Assembly: GCA_030062745.1 (NCBI GenBank)
Contig: CP099841.1
Location: 682,001 to 746,000, forward strand
Direction of reading: 5' to 3'
Source: Capitulum mitella
Taxonomy: Eukaryota > Arthropoda > Thecostraca > Pollicipedomorpha > Pollicipedidae
Length of the DNA stretch: 64,000 nt
Of this stretch, positions 1-12,493 are shown piece by piece. How positions within the stretch are numbered: position 1 is the first letter of the stretch; every line of letters starts with the position of its first letter. The position numbers and the translations under genes are program-made. Under the pieces are notes generated by a model. The model had not been told where the DNA came from. It saw only the letters and a program-made list of their open reading frames with translations, and did not search any database.

Positions 1-326
1 GAAAAATCTGAGATAGCAGATTTGTTGCATCTATCAAGATTACTAATCCCTGAAAGTATTGTTGTGATATCTTGTTTTGAGAAAAAGTTGCAGGGCGTTA
101 AACTTTTTTGGACATAGGTCCGTATGACCTGACCTAAGTCAGACACCTGACTTGACCTGAGGTCAAAATTTTGACACAAGGTGTAAAAAATGATCAAGCA
201 AAAGGTGCACGAAGGCGCTGTATTTGTTTGTTCTCTCGCAATCTTAGAGCCTAATTCTAATCGCAATCCTAGAGCCTCCTCGGGGGGAGGGCGGTCAACC
301 GCCCCCCCCCAGTCCGGGCGGGTTAA
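1..326. repeat. Right end of a TTAA-type repeat, inverted partner of 2880-3175
   Basis: The sequence from about position 10 to the TTAA at 323-326 matches the reverse complement of 2880-3170, including TTTTTGGACATAGGT, GTTTGTTCTCT(C/T)GCAATC and the terminal CCGGGC(G)GGTTA. The subterminal GGGGGGAGGGCGGTCAACCG resembles ends of the other TTAA elements in the window. The element continues beyond the left edge. Confidence 0.6.
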
Positions 327-2879
327 TCACTACCTAATAATCCGCAATCAACATTGCTTACAGCGGGGAATGGTTCATTACCGTACCGTACCGTAGGTCA
401 AAGGGAAGCCAATTGCTGTCAAATGCTGCCATATGATGTCAGCGGTCAACTGGTCTCGATCGCCATGGAAACGCCGACTCACGCGGGCATAGAGACATTT
501 TGTCGTCGTCTCCGTAGCGTGAGTTGATGAGGGCATGTATTGCATGTCATATGTGGGGTTTTTGGGTTGTTTTGTTTCACGTGGAATACTTAACATTAGT
601 TTTTAAGAAAGAGGCCAATGTCTGGAAGATAACTGCAGCTTGTCAAAATCAACGTAGGTTGGATTCGACACCGAGCTACAGGTCTGCAAGATGCTTGTTT
701 AGCAAGACAGGTATCTTGGCCCGGCTTGGTCTGCAGAGTGGTCTTAATTACCGGCTGGTGGGCATTGTGTACGTGTACGCAGATCATCCGCTTTGTGCTG
801 GACAGGTGGGAAGTAGGGAGATAATTGTGATGCCTACATTCCTTGACGCACGCACTATGAAGTTTTCATAAAAGCTATGGTGACACTTGGGAGCGTGGAG
901 CTTTCCAACTGATGGTGGTATGATTGGTACATAATTCATATCCCAGTCCTTAACCCCGGCTTGTCCTTTGGCCCAATCCTTAACGTCGGGTCAGCTGGCC
1001 GCCGCTGTGACTGCTGATGCCGGGCTGTCGCGTGGGGCGTCGGGCTGCCGCATGGAAACATGGGCAAGGGGGGGGACGGTTGACCACCGCCGTGAGTGTA
1101 CCGCCGTCGTTGACGAGATTAAACGCCAATCCGGGGTAGGGCCGACGGTACGTTACGTGTGAAGCCATTTCAGTGAAACCTGTAGGAATGTCTGAAACCT
1201 GTAGGATCAGCCTTAAAACCAAATGGCAAATGAAGTCTTTTTATCAGCAAATGTTACTTTTCAACAGGTAAATAATTGTGTACGTGTCACGTACAAGATT
1301 GCGAACTTGCAGTCGGTTCGTCAATTATCGCGGCATTGAAAATCTTTGACAACGCTGAGTCCGGTCGGACCAATATGGATAGAGACGACCGATAACCTCA
1401 TCGGCGGCTTTGAGCAGGCGTAAACAAATGGCGTGTTGACGTTACCTCCTATACACGGCCTTGATTGCCACTGTTTGGTTTCACGTCCATTTGCTTTTCT
1501 TTAGCAGAGGGGTTTAGGTATGACATGATGCGCCACTCTCCACGTTCGGAGGCGCCGACAGAAACGAACTGACGCTCAGTCAGGTGGTCCCCTTTAGTGG
1601 TGTAGGTCTAATGCTGGCTGAATGACGTCCCGCCTCTGTGAACTCAGATCTGGGTGTTAGGTCATGCTTTTACATTGACTGTCTGTGGCAAGAACCTTTA
1701 TTTCGATCCCGATTTTGGCCAAACCTTTTAGCCCTCGCCTGACCTGGGGTTCATAAGGATAATGGGCCCGGCCTGGAGTGACGCGGCGCAGCCCTGGGCG
1801 GTCGCGGCCGCTCAGCGCAGGGCGATGTGGCCTCAGGGACTCTGGCCAAATAGAGCGCCGCACACAGCAGTTATCGGCCGTTGGTGTTGTTCGAGGGTCA
1901 CGTGTATCTGCTTGACGGTGCGTCGGGTTAGTCTATCTGCTACGGCGCTGCTGGTCCCGGAGCGCGAAAAAAGAAATTCGCAAGGAGCGTTGGTGAATTG
2001 ACAGCGGCAATATCACGCGTATGCTTTCTCATGATGGTCCTACCACCATGGCGTCCACGGGCATTTACATCGAACCTGATGGATCCACCATATCAGGAGA
2101 TCTAACAACTTTGACCATGATCAGGCATGGCGTCTTCTGGAGTCATGATACGAAAACACGGAGTGAAGCGAATTTACTTACCAGGCGGCAAATGTGTAGG
2201 AACTAAGTGATCGGACCGACCATTAGCCACAACTGTTGTTTGTGATATGACTGACCAAATGAAATTTCATTCAGGAATGGAAAGAGGAAGGGTAGATGTC
2301 TTTTAATTAGGGAAGTGACGTTGACGTTAATGGCGTTAACCTGTGGCGTTGAGTGTGACAAGAAATGATTAAATGACGCTTTCACTCCACTGCTTCCCCG
2401 GGGGCTGCATCTAAAGAACCAGCTTGTGCTTCAGAAGTCCAAACTCCAACCGCTGCTAAAGTTGCAATATTTATCCTCCTCAACAGCGTCAAAAAAAACG
2501 TGCCGTGAACGAAATGCCGACACAGTTGGACATTGGTGATCAACTAGAGACGACAAACGACATGCCCCATGTCAGGTATAAATGCCACATCACTCACGAA
2601 ATTGCTTCTGGCGCAATCAGTTTTTGCCCCTCTAATCGTGTGTTTCGATGACGCTTCTACACGCGGTGGAAACGGCGCTGCTTAGTAGCGTTTACCCAAG
2701 CTGCTTTTTCCCACAGACTGTCAACGTTCTGCGGCCTCCCACTCCCAACCGACAAAAGCTTCCAGCTCCTACTGGATGCCCTCCGTACAGGCATGCGTCC
2801 CTTTGAGTGACATTAATAGGAGACGTCTTAGACGTAACAACTGCACCAGATATGAATGGACACATTAATACAACGGCCA
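327..2879. other. No gene recognised
   Basis: Short open frames only, none with a recognisable motif or paired splice signals. Composition is moderately GC-rich between about 960 and 1150 and about 1740 and 1980. I see nothing else supportable here. Confidence 0.5.
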
Positions 2880-3175
2880 CTAACCCGGCCCCGACTGGGG
2901 GTGGCTGACCTCCCACCCGAGGTCTTTCAGGGATTGCAAGAGAACAAACGAGCGTAGCGCCACGAAATTCTGTGGACCCTTTCTCTTGATTATTTTTACA
3001 TCTTGCGTCCAAGTTTTGACCTCAGGGCAGGTCACGTGTCTGACCTAGATCAGGTAAAGTGAACCTATGTCCAAAAACGTTTAGCGCCTTGCGAGTTTCT
3101 TTTTCGAAAACAAGATATTTCAATGAGACGTTTAGGCATTGAAAATGCTCATAGATGTAACAGATATGCCATCTC
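2880..3175. repeat. Inverted copy of the 1-326 repeat
   Basis: Begins CTAACCCGGCCCCGACTGGGG and runs inward with the same order of blocks as 1-326 read on the minus strand. Its terminal tetranucleotide is CTAA rather than TTAA; a TTAA lies at 2865-2868. The two copies face away from each other, so they need not be the ends of one element. Confidence 0.6.
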
Positions 3176-4600
3176 AGAATTTTCGGATACTACCGAGTCA
3201 TTGGCCACAGGTCAACCCCATTTAAAAGATGTGCCGTCGTTTTTTTTTATTGACGGAATGTTTCGTAGCATTTTGAATGTGAGGTGATGCAGTCATCTCA
3301 TGATCGCCATTTGCCAAAGTATAAATGACCTTGAACCCATGACCTAATGTCTGATCACCAATAACCGTGGTGAGCCGGAGTGTACCACCATCAAAATCGG
3401 CGATGAATGACTTGGAACGGATCGAAAATAACAAAATTGAGTCTACCAGCTGCGAGTAGTATCAAAAAGTTCAAAACGTTTCAAAAGAATGCATAGTTTG
3501 GAAGCATACAGGCTTCCGCGAATGAAACTCCTCCAGTTGTGTAGATTGGTGCCTAATGTTTTTTTTTTTTTTATTTAAGTGTGGAAAACCATTACAAGAA
3601 CCACTGGCATTAAGATACATCATTGGTCAAAGCAAATGTTGCCAAAACAAAGGAACGCTAAAATAAGTTTCCGTTAATTCAACCCCGCGTTCGGGACCCG
3701 CACCTGCGAATGTTGTTGTGTCTTTAACCAACGTTTCCATGTAAATGTCACACAAAGGAGGGAAATTAGATGTGTATCGGCATGTGCGGTCTTTTACCTA
3801 TTCGTTGATGCCTTTACCTAGGCTTCATTGATCACAGCCCTTGAGATGTAGGCCGTTTTTCGGTTTCATGGATTGAGCTATGAGTAAACATGTGAGTTGT
3901 AAACATGAGGATTTGTGTTGTAAACATGAGGATTGAAACAAAAACTAAACAAGAGGAATTGGCTTATATAATATTCAAAATACAAATGATGCCGGTTTCG
4001 AGCTCTACTCGTCCCGAGCTTTCCAACGGTACGCTTTTTTTAATGTGCGACAAACCGCTCGCGAGTTAGAGGGGAGAAGTTACATGCACGTAGCCAGGAT
4101 TTTCCTCAGTGGGGGAAGGGGCAAATGTCAATTTTCGCCATAAGGCACTGACATATGGCGAAATTTATAAGAAAAAACAGCAGTTTTATGTAATTTACCT
4201 CATGTTTAACATTCGGGAAAACATATAATACTTGCTTTGCAACATATACATGTTCACTCTTCCGTATTCATGCGAAATCGCCATATATCTAGTGAGGACC
4301 GCTTGGCTCAGGGGGGCCAGGGCCCCCATGACCCCCTTGGCTACGTCGCTGGGCGGTTAACCATCCCCCTGTCGGGCGTGGATGGCGCCGACTACCAGCA
4401 AGGCACGGGGTAACCCAGCAGTTGGAGCAGAAATGTCATCATTGTCAGAAACCTCTCAATGTGCTCTAAACTCCGTGTGATCAGATATTCATTATATCCG
4501 TGTGTTTTTGTGTTCAACTATACACGCTCGATCGATCTTATTGCAAAATTATTACTAATTAATATGAATTATTATAATTGATATTACTGATCTTATTGCT
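3176..4600. other. No gene; old repeat sequence
   Basis: The 3930-4080 tract (GGTTTCGAGCTCTACTCGT and following) loosely resembles 8820-8990 (GGTTTCAAACTCTTCTCCC), suggesting two old copies of one repeat. A TTAA with adjacent CCCGCC-type sequence near 4360 may be an element end. No coding signal. Confidence 0.4.
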
Positions 4601-7600
4601 TATTGCAAAAATGCCTCAGATATGGGCCATTCTACGTCAAATCGCATAAGAACTGGCCCTACCCATTTCGATTTGGGTGAAATTTGGTACAATCACAGAA
4701 CTTATCAAAAGATGACCAATCACAAATTCTTAGCCCTGGGTGACCCCTGAGGCCAAAGGTAGAGGTCATGGAGGGTCATCGATTTTTACAGACATTGCAT
4801 GATTCAAACGCCTGTAGTTCGGTGACAGTCTGTCACAGAAAAATGCAATTAACGCTATTCGAAAGGGAAGTGTTCCAGCTTTCATATATAAGCTAATTTT
4901 TTCGACGACCGTGAGATGACCTTTTGGCGTGGCTCGGTCACGTGGAACATTTTCTGTTTTAATAGTGTTTCTTCACCGTGATCTTCGCGAGAATATAGCA
5001 CAATATGTCTCCAAATATTTACAACAAGCATGGCAAAAAACATTTTCGGGAAAACTGAAACATGTCACACATACCAATATCTTGACAATACCAATATCAA
5101 TATACCACATATCTTGACTGAAGTATTTCCAAGTGGTGCTTGAGAAATCAAACTTGAGGCGATCTGACGCATATTGCTTGTTTTCATGCTTTTCTTCTGA
5201 TCGATTCTACTATTTGGCGTGCGCAATGTCATGTGTGACTACTACACATCAGCTAAATTTTGAATTCCTTGACCAGAAAGGTCAAAGGCTATGACATTCC
5301 ACCACCAATCGACCCCTACCATCCAGATCTGGCATACCCTATTGTTCACATTTCCACGAAAGCGAGTCTGTTGGGTGCCTTTAGGCCCTAAACCAACTGA
5401 GACAATTCCATTCGTGCATCGGGAGCTTTGAAAATTTATCTGAGGTCATTGGCATCGGATGACCTTGGATGCCTGTTTTGAAATAGGGTGATTTATGGAT
5501 TTTTGGGCACTGGTTTCGAATTTCGCATCCATTTTGCAAGCTTCGAGTCATGTATGTTTAGTCTATCTATCTGCTTCTATACGAATCTGTCATTTCATTT
5601 GTAACTATACCAATATTCAGGGTATGGCGCAACGCCCTCTAGCTGACATGAAAAAGGGTGTTTGTTTGGCCGTTAAAACGTGGAATACGACAACTTCCAT
5701 TCATTTGGCGTCTTGACTGAGGTTTTTGGGTCGAGGTCACGCCAGGCCATTGACCTATGGCGTCATTTTTTCATCTTTTGCAGATCAGATTTCGAACAAC
5801 ACGGGGCAGTTTGAGCGTCAATGATCTTTTGGCGTATTTTGTATCAAAAGCAACATGTATCTTTTGGCGTATTTTCAGCGAAGGTAGCTTACATCGGTAC
5901 ATTTGGTCACTTCCAGCGTTTTATTTATGTATGTTTATATATTTATTTATGTATGTTTATATTGTATATATATATATATTTATATATATACGTATATATA
6001 CATGTATCAGTGTGCCAAACGTGTTTTAGTAGGATCTTTGAATGCATATTTTATACAAATCGACATATTGCAAAGCAAATCTGGACCAAGTGACAAAAAA
6101 GTTGTCCTTGACCTTTGATGACTTTAACCTGAAATGACTCTGGTATATATGTATGCGTATCCATGTGCACGCAAGTGTTTTTATGATGGTCTTTAAATGC
6201 AAAGTTCATACAAACCGACATGCCGCAGAACAAACCTGGGCCAAGTCACAAGATATTTGACCTTTACCTTTAATGACCTCGACTTTCGCTGACCGTGGTA
6301 TATGTAAGTGTATCAGTGTGTGCACACGTGTTTTTATTAGGGTCTTTGAATACATATTTCATACAAACTGACATGTTGCAAAGCAAATCTGGATCAGGTC
6401 ACAAGCTGTTTGACCTTGAACTTTGATGACCTTGACCCTTATTGACCCTGGCTGTGGTCTTGGTACATCCATCACTTATGCCCGAATGACATCACGTGAT
6501 TGTGTTCAAACGGTAGTCTTAAGTATAACGCTAGTGCCTTCACAAAGTTCCTATTTGTCAGAGACAACCGTCGTTTTCGTTATGTTTGCCTGACTTTAAA
6601 TGCTTAAAACTTCAAACTTGTCCGGTCGATTTCCGATTTTTCTGCGTCATTCGACGAGTTATTCAATTGCCATAAATTTCCCAAGGTAGCAGCAACCAGC
6701 TCCGATCCGTTCTCGAGATATTCAAGAACAACAGGTGGGGGCACAAAAAGACTACGCCCTTCCAGTGCGCGTGTTAAATCATGAGATTTCTGTAAAAATC
6801 GGCGACGTTTCATGACGTGTAACTTTGACCCGAGAGGTCACCCAGGGCTAAAAATTTGCGGTTGGCGATTTTTACCGAAATTGAAAGGCGTCGGCTCAGT
6901 ACTTATGCGCTTTGACGTGGAATGACCCATATGCCAGTAATGTAGCAAGAAATGTCAGTCTAACCAGACCTACACGACGTTTCAACCAATCTCCCTTTCA
7001 CCCTAAACGTACCGGGAGGGTGTTTGAACAGAACCGTCACATTTTCAGAACCTTTTCTATTATTCACTGCACATATTCTATCGAAATTTTCACCCCGGAT
7101 CAAGTCAGGTCACTGACTTAGGTCTGGCCAAAGCGGTCAGTCTCCAAAAAAAACTTTGACCCCTATAACTTTTTCGAAGGGTTGAACCGAGTTCGCTTAA
7201 ACTTACAGGAGGCTATGGCATGTGACAGAAGGTATAATTTGCATATTTCAAATTTTTCGCAAAATTGCAGGTCAGTGACCTGAAGTCAGGTCAAATTTGG
7301 CCTCTTTTTCATATTTTATCTAAACTGGAACGGATAGTATGTCCCCTCACATGCGCTACCATCATGTCGCCAAAGCATCCGTGACCTTGTCTCAGGTCAT
7401 GACCCACTTATATGTGTGCATTTATAGATCCAACCTTTTTGCCCAGAATTAGTAATTTGCAGCTTCTCAGGGTTAAAATAGACGATAAATTCGAATTTAT
7501 GGCCCAAAGTAATCTTATCTCACTGTAGGGCAAAAGAGGTCGCTAGAGGTCATCCGAAGTCAGTGACCCTTTGTAGCAGATTTCTAACTGCCTGCGTGAT

Positions 7601-8800
7601 AGTTGAACTAGTGACGACCTCGCTCGTGCAAGTCTTTCTCGCGAGTCAATCACAGAGAAAATCTTCTAAGTCCAACTTTTATTCACTTCAGTCACCCACC
7701 AAACACCGTCACCCACACGACACAGAGATCCTTCCACTATGGCTTCAAAACCACAAGAGTCTACGTGACGACGAGCGGGGCACTATTTATGCTCTCTACA
7801 AACGGAAACGATCTGGGCCAGGAGGTACAAAATTGATATGATGTCAACCAATGAGAGAGGGTAACGTCATCAAACGAGGAGCGTAAGCCAGTGGCGTGAG
7901 GAGTTCTACACCAATTGGAGTTAGCGGCCTTGTGTAGCGATCCGAAGAAACACCAGATACTAGTCTGCATTGTTATTCGCTTGCATAAAGGATGCCATTA
8001 AGCGTAACACTTCCATTGCTGAAGGCGAGAAGACCTTGGCCATCCCAGACGTCTTTGTCTGTGACGTCGAACTCGGCCTTGAAAGCCTGAACAGTGGAAT
8101 CGTTCTATTTACGGGAATGATTTAGAATTTTGCTTCAGACTACTTTAGAACCGAATAATTTTTTGGGTTAGGAAACTAATTTTGTCACATCCTTTCGGAC
8201 TTGAGCAATGCACTTAAGAATTTGTTGAGGTCTTAAATGGGTCACTGCATTGTGTAAAACAATGCTAGAAATAAAATGCGACAAGAAGGTTCCATTTAAG
8301 GAAAATTTGTGCACGGCCATGTGCACCTTACTTATTCCTCCTCACGGTAGGCGCATCAAGTGGCATTGGAGAGTGTCGGCCGGTGACCTCATATGACCTC
8401 TTTTGGCCTCCACTGATTCTTCCTCAACCCTGAAAATATTCCACTTGCCACGTAGATCCCGCTAAAACTTTAAATTTTTCGGCTCCCATCATCTGAAAAT
8501 CTAACCTTAGTTGGCCTCAGGTGACCTTTGGTTCAACCTGAAATCGTGCTTAGATATCTATATTGTGCTTGGATATGTCTTCAGCACCCTCTTAAATGCA
8601 AATTAACCAAAAACAAGATCATCAGTAAGAAGAAAGAGAGGACGTGCATTTTACAAATGCACCACTCTGGAACAGATCAGGTCAGATGACGTGACCTGAT
8701 CTGACTCACACTGAAGGTAAAAAAGAGGTGAGTTTACTTGAAGAAGATTGTACGGCGTGTTATTAGCTATCGTTTTAGGCATAACTGGGGGAAAAATACG
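4600..8800. repeat. Non-coding repetitive tract rich in AGGTCA half-sites
   Basis: Dense in TGACCT / AGGTCA-type hexamers (for example around 4740-4780, 5260-5300, 6100-6130, 6400-6460, 7090-7290, 8380-8400, 8520-8540, 8670-8705) with no recognisable protein. The same vocabulary occurs inside the TTAA elements, so the tract is probably built of related transposon remains. It includes the 153-bp tandem array at 5996-6450. Confidence 0.5.
5996..6450. repeat. Three tandem copies of a unit of about 153 bp
   Basis: Units start near 5996, 6145 and 6299. Each contains TATCAGTGTG or a variant, CACGTGTTTT, GGTCTTTGAATGCA, CATACAAACTGACATG, GCAAAGCAAATCTGG and TTGACCTTTGATGACC in the same order. A short AT-rich TATATA run precedes the first unit. 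Non-coding. Confidence 0.75.
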
Positions 8801-11800
8801 GACTATTTGCTGGCCCATTAAGGAACAAACAAAAAAACAAATTGTGAAATTTCTGGCTTTATTTCCTGTAAATGTTGAGTAATTTTAAAAAATGTCACCG
8901 GTTTCAAACTCTTCTCCCTAAGTGCTTTCCAATAAGGTATTCTTTATTTTCCTTCGATGCCTGGTTCAAGAGTTAGAGAAAGGTGTTCAAACATCGCCCT
9001 GGTACGGGGAAGGTGGATATGACCACTGGTAAGGGGCGGGTTAATGTGTTAAAAAAACAAAGTTTGCGACATTCAGCATAACACAATTCGAGCCAGTTTA
9101 TAACTTCACGTACAGCAAAACACCAAGAGATGGACAGTCACCGAGCGTGTGTAAAAATCAGGTTCTGCTGAATGGTGACATTTGGTCCTGGATCGTGCCA
9201 GATAGTTTGTCGGAGCATTTGAGTCCCGGAGTCAAACAGAAAATTTACTGATGAATCGTTGGGATGAATATCAGGAATGAAAAGGCAATGAGCCCAGGAC
9301 CGCTTTAGCGCCTACGAAATTTGTTTTCAGGTTCAAGGTCCCATCTGGAACCTCGGGGCACTGTCACTTGCGAGACTATTTGACGTCACGAATGCATCTA
9401 ACCGGACCAGAAAACCACAATTTTTCTGTTTTCTGCAATCTATGCGAGTATGCACTGGATCACCATACACTCTTCTCCCACATCAAAACCAGAAATCCCT
9501 TCTCGCCACATGCCACGTCAGCCACCAGATAGGCTACGGCCCGCTTCTGCCGTGCGTTGAGCGCCCACTCTGTCGGAGTGGGTCCGCACGTGGCTCAGGA
9601 AATGCCAAAAGTGGCGACAGGGTCAGGGTCAGTGATCAACTGCCGACTCCCTCGTGTAGGCACTCAACGCTTGATTGTTCGACCTATTGACGCAACCACT
9701 CTTCATCGCAATATTTCTTCATTGCCAAAATCTTCAGTTTCAGCTTCTGCAATCATGTCTTCAATGTTGCCTTCGATGCTACCGATCATGTCCTCCTTCA
9801 TGTACAGTCAAGTCAGGTACAGCCCTTTCGGATTCCTGCAGCTCATGGAAGCCTTCAGTTATTCACCCTATCTTCAAGTCCAGTAACCTTTCCCACCCGT
9901 CCTGAGCCTGGCCTGCCTCAGTCGTCCCTGTACCACGTATCGTATGATACAAGTATGATCGAGGAATCGTATGGTACAGGCCCATGGTATCGTATCGTGT
10001 CATTGGCCATGGCACCGAGGAAGTCGGGCAATGCCAGATCAACCATTTCCTTTCGTCTCGCATCACCTGTCTCAGTCCCCAGCACGGCTTCGATCCTAAT
10101 CATTCCTGTGAGACCAATGTCCTTACAGTCACCGACCGCACCCTGGCAGTACTGATCGTGGCGACATCTCCTTGTGATACCTCATGGACCTTTCGAAATG
10201 TTCTGTCATCATAGACCACTCTATTCTTTTGACAAAAATGCGGATCTATGAAACTGGCACTTCTTGGTTCACTTCGTTTACTTCTCTCTAGAAATCGCCT
10301 TCATTGACAAGTAGGTCAAAAAGCATCCTTCAATATCGCTTTTAAACAGTTTGGAGTTTTCGAAAGATCCTCCCGGAGCTTTCCTTTGTACCGACAATAA
10401 TTCAGTTCACTGACGACACCCGCATGTTCGTAAGCGGTAAAAAGCCAGCTATTGCTAATCCGATTTTACGCGTAGAAAGAAAATTCTTCGAGCATATCCG
10501 GTACATAGTTCGATGGTTCATGGTTCAACGTAACTGGTATCAAGTAGAATCCAAAAAAAGAAAATGCAGAGCATACTTTTTGGCAGCCATTAAAATCTTC
10601 GCGGCATCGCTTCTGACAAAACCGGGATAAACTTAGGCCACTCCACACAACAAATATTAATAATAAACAGAAGAAAAATAAATGAAATAAAGAATAAATT
10701 GAAAGGAACAGCAGACCCAAGCGCCAGTGCCAAAAACTTAGGACTCGACTTCGACCGTAACCACACAATGAGACAGACATATTTCTATTCTCGTTCGTCG
10801 CTGCTTCAATATGCTGTCCTCCAATAACCTGCCCCAGACATTATCTTCCGCATCCCATCCTTGAAATCTGTCATTTTTTGCAAGCGTTTACCGTTCACGG
10901 AGTTTATCATCTGTTTTTTGATTTTGCGGCCGCGTGGATGTCAGCACCTCCTTTGACACTATTATCATTGACACGAGACCTTTTTACTCTCATTATTACG
11001 CGGATGATCTCAAGGGAAAACGTGATGAAGGTCATCGTGGAGGTAGTGATGATGATGATGGTGATGGCTCTTTAGTCTCAGGCCAATTTTTCGGATGCTG
11101 ACACTTTTATCTTATTTATGTGTTTCGTCAAGTGCTTTAGAAGGCTGTTGTGACATCCGATGTCATCTTCTGAGATTTGAGAATCGCCATGAGATCGCGG
11201 AAGCTGTCTTAATATATATTTATGCTTTGAGATGTGGAGAGTTAACCTTGAGATCGCGGAAACTGCTTTAATTTGTATTTATACGATAGTACTGTAATAA
11301 TCTGAATAACTACCGACCAGTCAGGCGAGGTGGTTATGAGGATTGTTACAGCAGGAGGGCATAAATAAATTTATTGCATGACGCTCACGCGACCTAAGCC
11401 AGAGTTCTCAAATGACCTTTGCCGCGCATATTTTGCGAGAAAAATGAAGGCTAAGCCACACTTTCATCTAAGTTTTATTGGTGCGACTGGAAAAAAAATA
11501 ACGGGAAAGTTATTTATACCGCTTTAGCCCGGACCTACTTCACGTTAAACTTTTGCCGTAATTTTCTGCATAGAGTCTAAGAATGAGCAAACCAAGAAAT
11601 ACCAAAAATTTCACACTTTCAGACTTAAACGTTTTCGAGATACGGGTGCGACCAAAAATGGCCTCACGGGCGCCAGCGACAGGCGTCCGGCCGGGTGGCC
11701 GGCCTGGTGCGTGGGCGTGCGAAGGCAGGTGGCAGGCGTCGCGGCTCAGCGCAGCGGTGGACCCTGTCGCCGTCGGTACCTACAGCTGCTCAGTAACCGT

Positions 11801-12087
11801 GATCATCAATAAGCAAATTAACAGAAGAGTTTACTTGTTTTGGGTGCCTATACATTTGAAGTGCAAATATGTTGCCATTATTGTATAATTCAGATGGCAT
11901 TGTCCGCTGTCGTTTGGTCAATATCAAATTAACAGTCCGTGACAAAGAAGTGTTCATTTAGCGTTGCATATCTATGGAACATATCAACACGTACTCGACA
12001 CGCATTTAAAGGCATGCATTTGCAAACTGCAAGATGTGCTACGGAACTCAACACAACCCATGACCACTCGGCTCGCTTTATTGATCA
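8800..12087. other. No gene; one possible TTAA element end
   Basis: A GGGGCGGGTTAA end-like sequence lies at 9033-9044. Several open frames between 9440 and 10210 have no recognisable motif and overlap in different frames. 9935-10000 is rich in GTATCGTATG-like words. A GC-rich patch lies at about 11650-11790. I see no supportable gene. Confidence 0.4.
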
Positions 12088-12493
12088 TTATACATCACAC
12101 TCCACGCACTTCTTGATGGACCTCCGCTTGTAGCTCTCCAGCTGGCAGCGGAGGCTCAGGGTGGTGGCAGGTGTCCCAGGCCGTCGCACCAGACACTGCT
12201 GGGATCCACGTCCCGTGTGTGTTTTTCGGACAACTGCTTTTGCTTCACCTCCGGTGTTAGCACTGGTAGCTATCATCGGCTAGGTGGTAGCGATGCCACG
12301 ACGGAACTGGAGCAGCGTCAGCTTCTGCTGCCGAGGCAATGCGGCGCGGTGTAGCAGCCAGCTGTTGAGCACTGCCATGTCCAGAGTGCGAGTGATGGAG
12401 CACCAGTACCACTTCTTCCCCCGGATGGACACCTCTTACTGGCCCAACAACAAATCGTGTAGATCCACGCTGCCCATTCCAGCACTGTGCACC

